This document shows positions 8,410 to 17,593 of a stretch of DNA of 64,000 nt, piece after piece. The translations under genes were made by a program, and so were the position numbers. The number at the start of each line of letters is the position of its first letter. The first letter of the stretch is position 1. The notes below the pieces were generated by a model. That model was not told the DNA's origin and ran no database searches. It saw only the letters and a list, made by a program, of their open reading frames with translations. Source of the DNA: JAQBDA01 sp963709875 (GTDB lineage Bacteria > Chloroflexota > Anaerolineae > Anaerolineales > UBA4823); NCBI GenBank assembly GCA_963709875.1, contig CAVPYB010000001.1:393611-457610 (forward strand), given 5' to 3'.

Positions 8410-8973
8410 TCAGCGGGATTTGCCGGCCTCGGCCAGCATCTTGCGAAAGATCACTGCCTGGTCCATCGCGTCCCGCAGGGCATGGTGGGTGAGCTGTTGG
8501 TCGCCCAGGTAGCGCGCTCCGACGTACTGCATGGCGGTCTGCTGCCAGCGCACTCCCGTGAGCCCCATGTAGAAAGACTTGATATCGATGGCGGTATGCC
8601 CGAACGGGTTGCGCCCCAGGTGGTGGTGGAAGTAATCGTTCAGGAACATCCAGTCGAACGGAGCGTTGAACGCTACCAGGACCGGCTGCTCACCTGCCTG
8701 TACCTGTTCTTTGATCCATGTCTCGAACTGTTCCATGGCTTTATTAGGTGCCGCGCCGCGCTCGATCAGCCGCTCCATCGAAAGCCGGCTGACCGCCAGG
8801 GCTTCGGGGACGAACCTGGCACTCACCGGGCGCAGCTCGACGTAGAAAGTCTGCTGGGGTTCGGCGATCGTGCAGGCGCCGATGGTCAGCAGTGAGTAGT
8901 CGGCGGGGTTAGGTCCCGCGGTTTCAATGTCTACGGAGATATAAACTTCTTCAATGGGTATGTCTGTGTTCAT
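8410..8973 (-). CDS. DEDDh-family 3'-5' exonuclease
   Basis: A 187-residue exonuclease domain. SVDIETAGPNP supplies the first D and E, FNAPFDWMFL the second D, and HHALRDAMDQ the H and last D of the DEDDh (RNase T/DnaQ-like) active site. The protein is a single domain with no polymerase or UvrC fusion, so a role in RNA or DNA trimming is open. I prefer the ATG at 8971-8973. An upstream in-frame ATG at 9000 adds nine residues but has no better ribosome binding site. The gene is divergent from dnaG. Confidence 0.85.
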   Translation of the reverse strand: MNTDIPIEEVYISVDIETAGPNPADYSLLTIGACTIAEPQQTFYVELRPVSARFVPEALAVSRLSMERLIERGAAPNKAMEQFETWIKEQVQAGEQPVLVAFNAPFDWMFLNDYFHHHLGRNPFGHTAIDIKSFYMGLTGVRWQQTAMQYVGARYLGDQQLTHHALRDAMDQAVIFRKMLAEAGKSR

Positions 8974-9053
8974 AAGTTTTTCCGATTGGCTAACTACCAT
9001 TGCGAGATGCGGTCTGCATGACCTTGATTATAACCACACTATGGTCTGTACGG

Positions 9054-9059
9054 TATAAT
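9054..9059 (+). promoter_or_regulatory. Candidate -10 box for dnaG
   Basis: A perfect TATAAT lies 64 bp before the dnaG ATG. No good -35 hexamer is seen at 16-18 bp, so the site is a candidate only. Confidence 0.35.
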
Positions 9060-9122
9060 TCATATCCCGGGGAGAGATGAGTTCTTCCCCCACGCTCCTA
9101 AAAATTGTGACGATCGAATGCC

Positions 9123-11051
9123 ATGTCAGTAGTAGACGAAATTAAAGCCAGAATTGATATTGTAGACCTGGTCTCCGAGTCTGTCCAGCTGCGGCGCACG
9201 GGGAAGAACTACTCCGGTTTCTGCCCATTTCACAGCAATACGCGCACTCCTGCCTTTGCCATCTTTCCGGAAACTGGCACCTGGCGCTGCTTTGGCCAGT
9301 GCAACGAAGGTGGAGATGTGTTCGGCTATGTGATGAAGAAAGAAGGCTGGGATTTCGCCGAAGCTTTACGCTTCCTGGCTGAGAAGAGCGGGGTGGAGCT
9401 CAAGCCGCAGACTCCCGAGGAGCAAGTAGCGGCTGAGGAAAACGACCACCTGCGTGTGCTGCTGGAAGAAGCTGCCACCTTCTACCGCCACCAGCTGCTG
9501 AATACCCCCGCCGGCAAATCTACCCTGGAGTACCTGCAGCAGCGCGGTTTGCAGGATGAAGTGGTGGAAGCCTTCGGGCTTGGACATGCCCCGGATGCCT
9601 GGGAAGCCGCCAGTAGTTATTTCAAGTCCAAGGGCTACCGTGAGGAAGACCTGCTGCAAGCCGGGCTGGCTTCTGAGAGAGACTCAGGCGGTACCTACGA
9701 CCGCTTTCGCAACCGCCTGATGTTCCCGATCCGCGACGAGCGCGGCCGCATGGCAGGCTTCGGGGCGCGCATTTTGAACCCTGAGGATGTGCCCAAATTC
9801 CTGAACTCGCCCCAGACTGCGGTCTTCGATAAAGGCCGACTGCTGTATGGTCTCGATCGTGCCCGCAAAACCATCCGCGACCAGGACCAGGCGGTGATCG
9901 TCGAAGGGTATCTAGATGTGGTTGCCCTGCACCAGGCAGGCTACACCAACGCAGTCTCCCCCATGGGCACTGCCCTGACCGAGCACCACCTGTATCTGCT
10001 CAAACGCTACTCCCGGCGCATCGTATTGGCTCTGGACTCGGATGCTGCCGGCGACCGTGCCACCTTGCGGGGCTTGCAGATCGCCCGCCAGACCCTGGAC
10101 AGAGAAGCCGACCCGGTCTTCGATGCCCGCGGGCTGATGCGCTTCGAGGCCCGCTTGCAGGCAGATATCCGCGTGACCACTCTTCCTGAGGGCATGGATC
10201 CAGATGAGGTTGTCCAGCGCGACCCCCAGGAATGGGATTCCATCCTCAATAATGCCCGCCCGATCGTCGAGCATGTCATGGAGACGCTGGCTTCCAACAG
10301 CGACTTACAGGACCCAAAGGTAAAGAACGAGATCGCGGCTCAAGTTATGCCATTGATCCGTGACGTCCCCAGTCCGATCGAGCGCGATACGTATCGCCAG
10401 CGCCTGGCGCGGCTGCTGCGCGTCGATGAACGCACCCTGATGGTGGACCAGCCGACCACCGCTCGCCCGCCCCGCCGGCGGGCAAAGCCGCGGCCGCCCT
10501 CCATTCAGGTCCAGCCGGGAGAAACGTTTCGAGATGCCATATCGGGTGCGTATGCACTTGAGTCGCATATACTGGGGGTGCTGATGCGCCGCCCGGACCT
10601 GCTGTATCGGGTGGACCGCATCCTGCAGGAGCTGGGTCTTAGCCGCTTATCGCACGCCGATTTCCAGCACGCCGACCACCAAGCTATCCTGCGCTTACTG
10701 CAGGCATCGGTGGACCAGGATATGGCGGAACCGCTGAACTATGTTCTCAACAGCCTTTCGCTGCCGATGATGGAAGTCGCAGACGGGCTACTGGCACGGA
10801 CTGGCAACCTCGACCCCAATGACGACCGCGTTCTGGAGGATATCCTGCGCGGCCTGATCACGATGCGCCAGGCTGCTGTCCGCCAGAACATCGAATATTT
10901 ACGCTATCTGATGGAAGACGCCCAGCAGCAGGGTCAGATGAAGGTCACACAATACCAGCAAACTATGGTACAACATACTCAAGTCTTGCAGCAATTAAAC
11001 CGCGCCTTAGGCCAGTTCACAAACCGGGTAGCAGCCAATCGTATGCTCTGA
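9123..11051 (+). CDS. dnaG: DNA primase
   Basis: A 642-residue primase that lays RNA primers at the replication fork. The N-terminal zinc-binding CHC2 domain is visible as CPFH ... WRCFGQCNEGGD. The catalytic TOPRIM core shows AVIVEGYLDVVALHQAG with its glutamate and RRIVLALDSDAAGDRATLRG with the DxD pair. The C-terminal third (from about residue 470) is the helicase-interaction region. The gene is immediately followed by rpoD, the macromolecular-synthesis arrangement (dnaG-rpoD) seen in many bacteria. The frame is intact. Confidence 0.97.
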   Translation: MSVVDEIKARIDIVDLVSESVQLRRTGKNYSGFCPFHSNTRTPAFAIFPETGTWRCFGQCNEGGDVFGYVMKKEGWDFAEALRFLAEKSGVELKPQTPEEQVAAEENDHLRVLLEEAATFYRHQLLNTPAGKSTLEYLQQRGLQDEVVEAFGLGHAPDAWEAASSYFKSKGYREEDLLQAGLASERDSGGTYDRFRNRLMFPIRDERGRMAGFGARILNPEDVPKFLNSPQTAVFDKGRLLYGLDRARKTIRDQDQAVIVEGYLDVVALHQAGYTNAVSPMGTALTEHHLYLLKRYSRRIVLALDSDAAGDRATLRGLQIARQTLDREADPVFDARGLMRFEARLQADIRVTTLPEGMDPDEVVQRDPQEWDSILNNARPIVEHVMETLASNSDLQDPKVKNEIAAQVMPLIRDVPSPIERDTYRQRLARLLRVDERTLMVDQPTTARPPRRRAKPRPPSIQVQPGETFRDAISGAYALESHILGVLMRRPDLLYRVDRILQELGLSRLSHADFQHADHQAILRLLQASVDQDMAEPLNYVLNSLSLPMMEVADGLLARTGNLDPNDDRVLEDILRGLITMRQAAVRQNIEYLRYLMEDAQQQGQMKVTQYQQTMVQHTQVLQQLNRALGQFTNRVAANRML

Positions 11052-11068
11052 ACTGTGCTGTTTCATTG

Positions 11069-12838
11069 ATGCGTGGAGCCATGAAATCCTCATCAGAAGA
11101 CCCTATCGAAGATAAAATGCACGAGCCTGAGGACCTGTTGGAACAGGAGGAGGCTGCAAAAGGTGCTGCTTCGCTGGTAGATGACACGCTGCTGGATTTG
11201 GATGGCGAGGCTGGCGGCGAGGCGATCGACGAGTCCGATGATGAAGAACCCGATGAGGTGGCATTGAGTCAAGAAGCGGAAGATCTCGATAATCTGGCGA
11301 AGGACGAGCCGCTCGACCTGCTCGAACACCCGAGCCTGGTGGTTGAGCTCAGTGAGGACCCGGTCCGGCTGTATTTGAAGGAGATCGGCAGCATCGATCT
11401 GCTGGATACCGACCGGGAATTCTGGCTTGCCACCCGGCTGGAGGCCACCCGCCGGATCGACACATTAGGTCGCCTGCACCCGCTGGCGCGCGGCGGGCTG
11501 GACCGCGACGAGTACCGCCTGTCGCCGCGCGGCATTTACCTCGCACTCTATGATGAACTGGAAACCGCCTGGAAGCGTGTCGTAGAAGACACCGATCGTC
11601 TGGGTTTCGACTGCCCTGACCTGGCCCTGACCCTCAGTGAGGCGCAGATGCTGCGCCAGACCTGGGACAGCGACATCCCCTCCTATCTGCGGGCATACCT
11701 GGATAACGGTCTGTGGGGCAGCGATCCGCTTTGGGACGGAGTGGCGCGCAACGCTTTTACCGTCTTTCTATATTTATATATGCTGCCAGACCAGCCCGCC
11801 CTAGAGATGCTGGAATATATCCATGAACACAGCACGCTGCCCGGCGTGCAGGTGTATATCCAATCCCCAGCGGAGGCAACAGGTCAGCAGGCAATCAGTG
11901 ACGATCAGTCCGCGCCAGCCGAGCCGCGGGCAGCGGAAGAGCAGGACAGTGGGAATGAGGCAGGGTTCTGGGCGGATGTCGAGGATGCGGTGCTGGAAGC
12001 GGAGCTGGAAGACATCCGCGTGAGAGCATCTGAGGCACACCACACCATCATCCGTGCCAACCTGCGTCTGGTTGTCAGCGTAGCAAAACGCTATATCGGC
12101 CGCGGCAGCTCGTTCCTGGATTTGATCCAGGAGGGGAATATCGGTCTGCTTCGGGCGGTCTCCAAATTCGACCCTACCCGCGGTTATAAGTTCAGCACCT
12201 ACGCCACCTGGTGGATTCGCCAGTCGATCAGCCGCTCTATTGCCGACCAGGCACGCACGATCCGCATCCCGGTACACATCTTCGAGTCGATCAACCGCTT
12301 GCTGCGCATTCAACGTCGGCTGACCCAGCAGCTAGGTCGTGACCCAACCTCAGAGGAAGTGGCGCTTGAGGCCGGTTATCTAGAAGAAGAGGACCAGAGT
12401 ACAATCGCCCGCGCGCAGATGGAAGGCACCCCGCTGCCGGTTGATGTACGGCGACGGCTGGTACGCGGCGCTGCCAAAGTAAACCGCATCCTGCGCGCAG
12501 CCGAGGAGCCTATGTCGTTGGAGAGCCCGGTCGGCAGCGAAGACAGCAGCCAGTTGGGCGATTTCATCGAGGATGAAGACGCCCTGGAGCCAATGGACGC
12601 GGCCGCCCGCGAGATGCTGCGTGAATCGGTGAAGAATGCCCTTGCCGTGCTTTCGGACCGCGAGCGGCAGGTATTGGAGCTGCGTTTTGGATTGGCAGAT
12701 GGCAAGGATCATACCCTGGAAGAGGTGGGCCAGTATTTCAATGTTACCCGGGAGCGCATCCGCCAGATCGAATCCAAGGCGCTGCGCAAACTTCGCCATC
12801 CGACCCGAAGCCGCCACCTGCGCGACTACCTGGGGTAG
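11069..12838 (+). CDS. rpoD: RNA polymerase primary sigma factor
   Basis: About 589 residues. An acidic N-terminal region (residues 1-90, region 1.1-like) leads to DPVRLYLKEIG (region 1.2). After a long non-conserved insert comes RLVVSVAKRYIGRGSSFLDL, then STYATWWIRQSISRSIADQA (regions 2.1-2.4), RDPTSEEVALEAGYL (region 3) and LSDRERQVLELRFGLADGKD (region 4.1). VTRERIRQIESKALRKLRHP (region 4.2, the -35-binding helix-turn-helix) closes the protein. It begins 17 bp after dnaG. ATG 11069 is used; ATG 11081 and TTG 11066 are alternatives with no decisive ribosome binding site. Confidence 0.95.
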   Translation: MRGAMKSSSEDPIEDKMHEPEDLLEQEEAAKGAASLVDDTLLDLDGEAGGEAIDESDDEEPDEVALSQEAEDLDNLAKDEPLDLLEHPSLVVELSEDPVRLYLKEIGSIDLLDTDREFWLATRLEATRRIDTLGRLHPLARGGLDRDEYRLSPRGIYLALYDELETAWKRVVEDTDRLGFDCPDLALTLSEAQMLRQTWDSDIPSYLRAYLDNGLWGSDPLWDGVARNAFTVFLYLYMLPDQPALEMLEYIHEHSTLPGVQVYIQSPAEATGQQAISDDQSAPAEPRAAEEQDSGNEAGFWADVEDAVLEAELEDIRVRASEAHHTIIRANLRLVVSVAKRYIGRGSSFLDLIQEGNIGLLRAVSKFDPTRGYKFSTYATWWIRQSISRSIADQARTIRIPVHIFESINRLLRIQRRLTQQLGRDPTSEEVALEAGYLEEEDQSTIARAQMEGTPLPVDVRRRLVRGAAKVNRILRAAEEPMSLESPVGSEDSSQLGDFIEDEDALEPMDAAAREMLRESVKNALAVLSDRERQVLELRFGLADGKDHTLEEVGQYFNVTRERIRQIESKALRKLRHPTRSRHLRDYLG

Positions 12839-12877
12839 TGCGGCTCTGGGAAAATAACCGCTTAACCCTGCTGCACG

Positions 12878-12903
12878 GCTGCTCAACCGCCAGGTTGAGC
12901 AGC
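12878..12903 (+). terminator. Perfect 11-bp hairpin after rpoD
   Basis: GCTGCTCAACC (12878-12888) and GGTTGAGCAGC (12893-12903) form an 11-bp stem with a 4-nt loop, 40 bp after the rpoD stop and just before the nuo promoter. A proper T-tract is missing (TCCGAAATCTGTTTG follows), so termination may be imperfect. Confidence 0.55.
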
Positions 12904-12924
12904 TCCGAAATCTGTTTGTGAAAT

Positions 12925-12953
12925 TTGACACCTAGATGTGGGTATGATAAACT
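12925..12953 (+). promoter_or_regulatory. Extended -10 promoter of the nuo operon
   Basis: Consensus -35 TTGACA (12925-12930), 17-bp spacer, then TAAACT (12948-12953) directly preceded by TGA, which provides the TG of an extended -10. It sits 49 bp before the nuoA start and downstream of the rpoD hairpin, so it is well placed to drive all 14 nuo genes. Confidence 0.65.
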
Positions 12954-13001
12954 TACCACTTGGGTCTATATTATGTATATAGCCAGTACCAAGGATGCCC
13001 T

Positions 13002-13358
13002 ATGCTGACAGAATTCCTGCCCATCGCTGTCTTGCTGGTCATATCGACCCTCTTTGCTTTCGTGGTTGTAGGTATTGGGCACCTCTTCGGTCCCCGCCGC
13101 CCAACCCAGCGCAAATCTGCTCCATATGAATCTGGTATGACCCCTTTCGGACCTGGCACCCGACGGATGCCGGTTCGTTTTTACTTGATCGCGGTACTTT
13201 TTATCCTGTTTGATATCGAAGTGGTCTTCTTTCTTCCATGGGCCATCGTATTCAGGAGCCTGGGCGTGTTCGGATTGATCGAGATGGTCATTTTTGTGTT
13301 GATCTTATTGGTTGGTTATATTTACGCGTGGAAGAAAGGAGCTCTGGAATGGGAGTAG
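13002..13358 (+). CDS. nuoA: NADH-quinone oxidoreductase subunit A
   Basis: A 118-residue membrane subunit with three helices. PYESGMTPFG carries the conserved loop cysteine-region glutamate pattern (without the cysteine), RFYLIAVLFILFDIEVVFFLPWA is split between the second helix and its acidic turn, and WKKGALEWE ends it. It helps form the quinone chamber with NuoH and NuoJ. ATG 13002 is chosen because AAGGA (12991-12995) precedes it. The longer in-frame opening from 12960 would overlap the promoter. It is the first gene of nuoA-N. Confidence 0.93.
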   Translation: MLTEFLPIAVLLVISTLFAFVVVGIGHLFGPRRPTQRKSAPYESGMTPFGPGTRRMPVRFYLIAVLFILFDIEVVFFLPWAIVFRSLGVFGLIEMVIFVLILLVGYIYAWKKGALEWE

Positions 13359-13831
13359 AGCAGAAACTCGGTAATATGGGTGCGGTCACCCTGAAGCTCG
13401 AGCAGGCTGTCAACTGGTCCCGGACAAATGCCATGTGGCCAATGCTGTTCGGGCTGGCCTGCTGTGCCATCGAGATGATGTCTGCCCAGGCATCCAATTA
13501 CGATATGAGCCGCTTCGGGATGGAGCTGATGCGTGCCAGCCCACGCCAGTCGGACCTGATGATCGTCGCAGGGCGGGTGACGCGAAAGATGGCTCCCGTG
13601 CTGCGCCGTCTATACGACCAGATGCCCGATCCGAAGTGGGTGATCTCCATGGGCGACTGTGCTTCTTGCGGCGGCGTCTTCAATAACTATGCCATCGTTC
13701 CAGGTGTTGACGAAGTCGTCCCGGTGGATGTATATGTGGCCGGCTGCCCGCCGCGCCCCGAGGCGCTGATCCATGGGATCCTGACCTTGCACGAAAAAGT
13801 GCGCGGCGAGAAGGTCAAAGATTGGGCTTGA
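13349..13831 (+). CDS. nuoB: NADH-quinone oxidoreductase subunit B
   Basis: A 160-residue subunit that holds the terminal iron-sulfur cluster N2, the electron donor to quinone. Cluster cysteines are seen in GLACCAIEMM, GDCASCGG and VAGCPPRPE. The ATG at 13349 overlaps the nuoA stop by 10 nt, indicating translational coupling. The frame is intact. Confidence 0.95.
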   Translation: MGVEQKLGNMGAVTLKLEQAVNWSRTNAMWPMLFGLACCAIEMMSAQASNYDMSRFGMELMRASPRQSDLMIVAGRVTRKMAPVLRRLYDQMPDPKWVISMGDCASCGGVFNNYAIVPGVDEVVPVDVYVAGCPPRPEALIHGILTLHEKVRGEKVKDWA

Positions 13832-13918
13832 GCCGATGTGTCGACAGTAGTGGTTGGATCGGTAATTTGAAAACCGAGAAATTTCACTGTCCGGATGAAC
13901 TAAATACCAAGATATGCT

Positions 13919-14431
13919 ATGAATGATCATCTACAATCTACAGTTAGTGCAATGGCAGATCGCTTCAAGATCGAGGCCAGCGAATTCCGCGGCGAGACCA
14001 GCCTGACCGTGATGCCGGACCAAATCGTCGAGGTTTGCCGCAGCCTGCGCGATGATTTCAATTTCGACATGCTCTCGGCGCAGACCGCGGTGGACTACTG
14101 GCCGGAACAGGAACCGCGCTTCCACCTGATCTACCAGCTTCATTCGCTGCCTGAAAACGTGCGTGTAAGATTGCGCGTGCCCCTCAACGGCAATGTCCCC
14201 TCATTGCCGACCATCGAAGGGGTTTATCCGAACGCCAACTGGCATGAGCGCGAAATATTCGATATGTTCGGGATCACCTTCGAAGGTCACTCAGACCTGC
14301 GCCGCATCCTGATGCCCTACGATTGGGAAGGGCACCCGCTGCGCAAGGATTATCCATTGGGCTATGAAGAGGTGCAGTTCACCTTCAACTACGATGAGAT
14401 CGACCGGCGCAAACCTTATGCCCACGAATAA
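13919..14431 (+). CDS. nuoC: NADH-quinone oxidoreductase subunit C
   Basis: A 170-residue peripheral-arm subunit. The 30-kDa-subunit signature is visible as ANWHEREIFDMFGITFEGH followed by LRRILMPYDWEGHPLRKDYP. It is separate from NuoD, not fused as in some proteobacteria. An 87-bp gap separates it from nuoB with no obvious regulatory element. Confidence 0.94.
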   Translation: MNDHLQSTVSAMADRFKIEASEFRGETSLTVMPDQIVEVCRSLRDDFNFDMLSAQTAVDYWPEQEPRFHLIYQLHSLPENVRVRLRVPLNGNVPSLPTIEGVYPNANWHEREIFDMFGITFEGHSDLRRILMPYDWEGHPLRKDYPLGYEEVQFTFNYDEIDRRKPYAHE

Positions 14432-14514
14432 CCCCTGCATGCAATTGGAAATGTTATATGTGTCACGCGCCAGCTTAAATCATCAACCATCAGTCCATTA
14501 ATGGTGATACAGCT

Positions 14515-15745
14515 ATGTTCGAAAAGACTGAAGTAACCCTGGATGAGCTTCGCCACCTGGTCTCAGACCGGGCAATCGACGGAGATACGGTGCTGTTGAA
14601 TATGGGACCGCAGCATCCCAGCACGCACGGCGTGCTGCGCCTGCTGCTGGAACTGGATGGCGAGACCGTGGTGAACTGCATTCCCGATATCGGCTTCCTG
14701 CACACCGGCATCGAAAAGAATATGGAAGCCAAGACTTATGTCAAGGCAGCCGTAATGACCGACCGGCTGGATTACCTGAATACGGTGGGCAACAACCTGG
14801 TCTACTGCCTGGCGATCGAAAAACTGGTAGAGCTGGATGTCCCTCCACGAGCGCAGGTGATCCGCGTGATCCTGGCGGAGCTGCAGCGCATCGCTTCGCA
14901 TCTGGTGTGGCTGGGTACCCAGTCGCTGGACCTGGCAGCCATGTCTGTCTTCCTGTACTGCTTCCGCGAGCGCGAGATGATCATGGATATCATCGAGATG
15001 TGCGGCGGCCAGCGCATGATGACTACCTACATCCGCCCGGGCGGCTTGTGGCGGGATGTCCCGGAAGAGTTCGCAGACGCGGTACGGCAGTTCTTGAAGC
15101 TCTTTCCGGCGCGCATCGATGAGTATGAGGCTCTGCTGACCAAGAACCCGCTCTTCCTGGAGCGGACACGCTGGATCGGTGTGCTGTCCCGAGAGGATGC
15201 CATCCGCTGGGGAGTGACCGGACCTTCTGCGCGTGCATCAGGTGTGAACCTGGATCTGCGCAATGCACAGCCATATTCCGGCTATGAGCAGTATGAATTC
15301 GATGTCCCCACGCATACCGATGGCGATACGTATGTCCGCTACCATGATGCGGATAGAGGAGATGCGCCAGTCCCTGCGAATCGTCCAGCAGGCGTTGGAT
15401 AAGCTGCCTGGTGGCCCGGTGCAAAGCAACAACCGCAAATACGTCCCCCCGCCGCGCTCTGAACTGGGCACCAGCATGGAGGCAGTCATCCACCACTTCA
15501 AGCTGTGGACGGAAGGCTTCCTGGTACCGAAGGGAGCTGTTTACGTCCCGGTTGAGTCTCCCCGTGGGGAGCTGGGAGTCTATCTGGAGAGCGATGGCGG
15601 TCCCAACCCATACCGGGTATATTGGCGCACGCCTTCCTTTGTTAACTTGCAGGTCTTGCCGCTGCTTTCCAAAGGTCATTTCGTGGCAGACCTGGTGGCT
15701 TTGATCGGGACGATCGATATTGTCTTGGGAGATGCTGACCGGTGA
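14515..15745 (+). CDS. nuoD: NADH-quinone oxidoreductase subunit D (one frameshift)
   Basis: The 49-kDa-subunit homologue that lines the quinone site with NuoB. Frame 1 runs from LLNMGPQHPSTHGVLRLLLE to DGDTYVRY. There one surplus C (15342/15343) shifts the frame, and the protein continues in frame 2 as MRIEEMRQSLRIVQQALD to the end GTIDIVLGDADR. Removing the single C gives an unbroken protein of about 409 residues. The stop overlaps the nuoE GTG start (GTGA). A sequence error is the simplest reading. Confidence 0.93.
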
Positions 15746-16246
15746 ATTTGTTGGCTGAAAAATATTCTGAAGAGATCCAATCCGTACTGGCGAAATACCC
15801 GCCGGAGCAGAAACGTTCGGCTGTGATGCCACTGCTTATATCTGGCACAGCGCGAGAACGGTTATGTAACCCGGCAGTCCATGCAGGATATCGCCGAGAT
15901 CCTGGATATCAGCACGACCGAGGTGGGCTCCATTATTGGGTTTTACACACTTTATTACGACCAGCAGGGCGGCAAGTACCGCATCCAGGTTTGCACCGAC
16001 CTGCCCTGTGCGCTGCGGGGTGCAGATGATTTCCTGGAGAATCTGTGCGAAAACCTGGGTATACACGTCGGCGATACCACTTCAGACGGCCTGGTTACTG
16101 TTGAGGCGGTGATGTGCCTGGCTGCCTGTGACCATGCACCGATGTTCCAGGTGCAGACCGGTGATGGGTTGGCTTATCACGAGAACCAGACTGTTGGAAA
16201 GTGCGCTGCGCTTATCGAAGTCTGCGTAAGGAAGCTGGAACCATGA
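15742..16246 (+). CDS. nuoE: NADH-quinone oxidoreductase subunit E (one frameshift)
   Basis: The 24-kDa thioredoxin-like [2Fe-2S] subunit of the NADH module. The opening LAEKYSEEIQSVLAKYPPEQ is in frame 1. One extra A near 15838 shifts it, after which frame 2 gives QDIAEILDISTTEVGSIIGF. The four cluster ligands are in VCTDLPCALRG and MCLAACDHAP. Start GTG 15742 overlaps the nuoD stop, and the stop overlaps the nuoF ATG (ATGA). Confidence 0.92.
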
Positions 16247-17548
16247 GCGAGTATATTCTCCTCCGACATCGCGATACCGCCGATCTGCACAAGCTGTCCG
16301 TATACCGCCAGCATGATGGCTTCCAGGCCTTCCACAAAGTGGTGACCTCGATGCAGCCGGACGCTGTCACAGATATCGTCAAGGCATCTGGTTTGCGCGG
16401 GCGTGGCGGCGCGGGGTTCCCCACCGGGATGAAATGGGCTTTCGTCGACCGCAAGAACTGGCCCCATTATGTAGTCGCCAATGCAGACGAGTCCGAGCCG
16501 GGCACGTTCAAAGACCGTGAGATCATGGAACGCAATCCTTTCCAGTTTCTGGAGGGTGTTGCTATCGCGGCTTATGCCGTCGAGGCGCATGCTGCTTATG
16601 TTTACCTGCGCGGGGAGTTCTGGCAGCTTGCCCACCAGCTCGACCAGCGCATCGCGGAGCTGCATGCAGCCGGTCTGCTCGGGGAGAACCTCTTCGGCAC
16701 GGATTATTCTCTGCGCATTTACACCCATCTGGGAGCAGGTGCATATATCTGTGGAGAAGAGACCGCCCTGCTCGAGTCGCTGGAAGGCAAGCTCGGTCAG
16801 CCGCGCCTGCGGCCTCCATTCCCGCCATCCTTCGGATTGTACGGCAAACCCACGGTCGTGAACAACGTAGAGACCCTGGCGAACGTACCCCTGATCATCG
16901 CCAACGGCGCGGAATGGTATCGCTCCTACGGCACGGAGAAGAGTCCTGGCACCAAGATATTCTCCCTCTCGGGCTGTGTAAACCGCCCGGGGAATTACGA
17001 GCTGCCCCTGGGCGCTACATTCCGGGAGCTGATCTACGATTACGGCGGCGGGATTCCTGGCGAGCGGGCAATCAAAGCCATCATGCCGGCCGGCGCTTCT
17101 TCTTCCTTGATTGTTGCCACCGAAGCAGGCTCTGGATACACCCATGGATTACGAAAGCGTCCCCAACGTTGGCGCCTCGCTGGGCTCGGCTTCTGTCATC
17201 GTGATCGATGAGACGGTCAGCATTCCCTGGTTGATCAACAAAACGATCCATTTCTTCAAGCACGAGTCATGCGGTAAGTGCACCCCGTGCCGCGAAGGCA
17301 CTTATTGGATGCAGCACCTGACCGACCGGATTGCCAACCGCCAGGCGACGTGGGAAGATGTCGAGCTGCTCGGGGACGTCGCCGGTCAAATCAAAGGCAA
17401 ATGCCTGTGCGCCCTGGGCGAATTTTCGATCGAAGCTGTGCTTTCCGGGATCGAGCGCTTCCGAGGTGATTTCGAGGAGGCGACAGCCATCCAGCCTGTC
17501 CAACCTGGAGCTCCTGGCGTCCCACAGCCGGAAGGTTCATCCAGTTGA
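16243..17548 (+). CDS. nuoF: NADH-quinone oxidoreductase subunit F (one frameshift)
   Basis: The NADH- and FMN-binding subunit. GLRGRGGAGFPTGMKW and NADESEPGTFKDRE are the nucleotide and flavin loops, GAGAYICGEETALLESLEG follows, and the N3 [4Fe-4S] ligands are in ESCGKCTPCREGT plus GKCLCALG. A surplus G near 17125 separates SSSLIVATE from QALDTPMDYESVPNVGASLG. Corrected length is about 434 residues. A proline-rich tail of about 15 residues ends the protein. Confidence 0.93.
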
Positions 17549-17593
17549 AATGATAAGAAAATCAGATCCGCCAAGTCTGATGGAGTACCCTGA

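Noticed and set aside
7487..8512. Long plus-strand open frame opposite the 441-residue protein
   Set aside because: Its translation has the Arg/Pro/Leu-rich composition of antisense frames, and it runs across the gap into the exonuclease gene.
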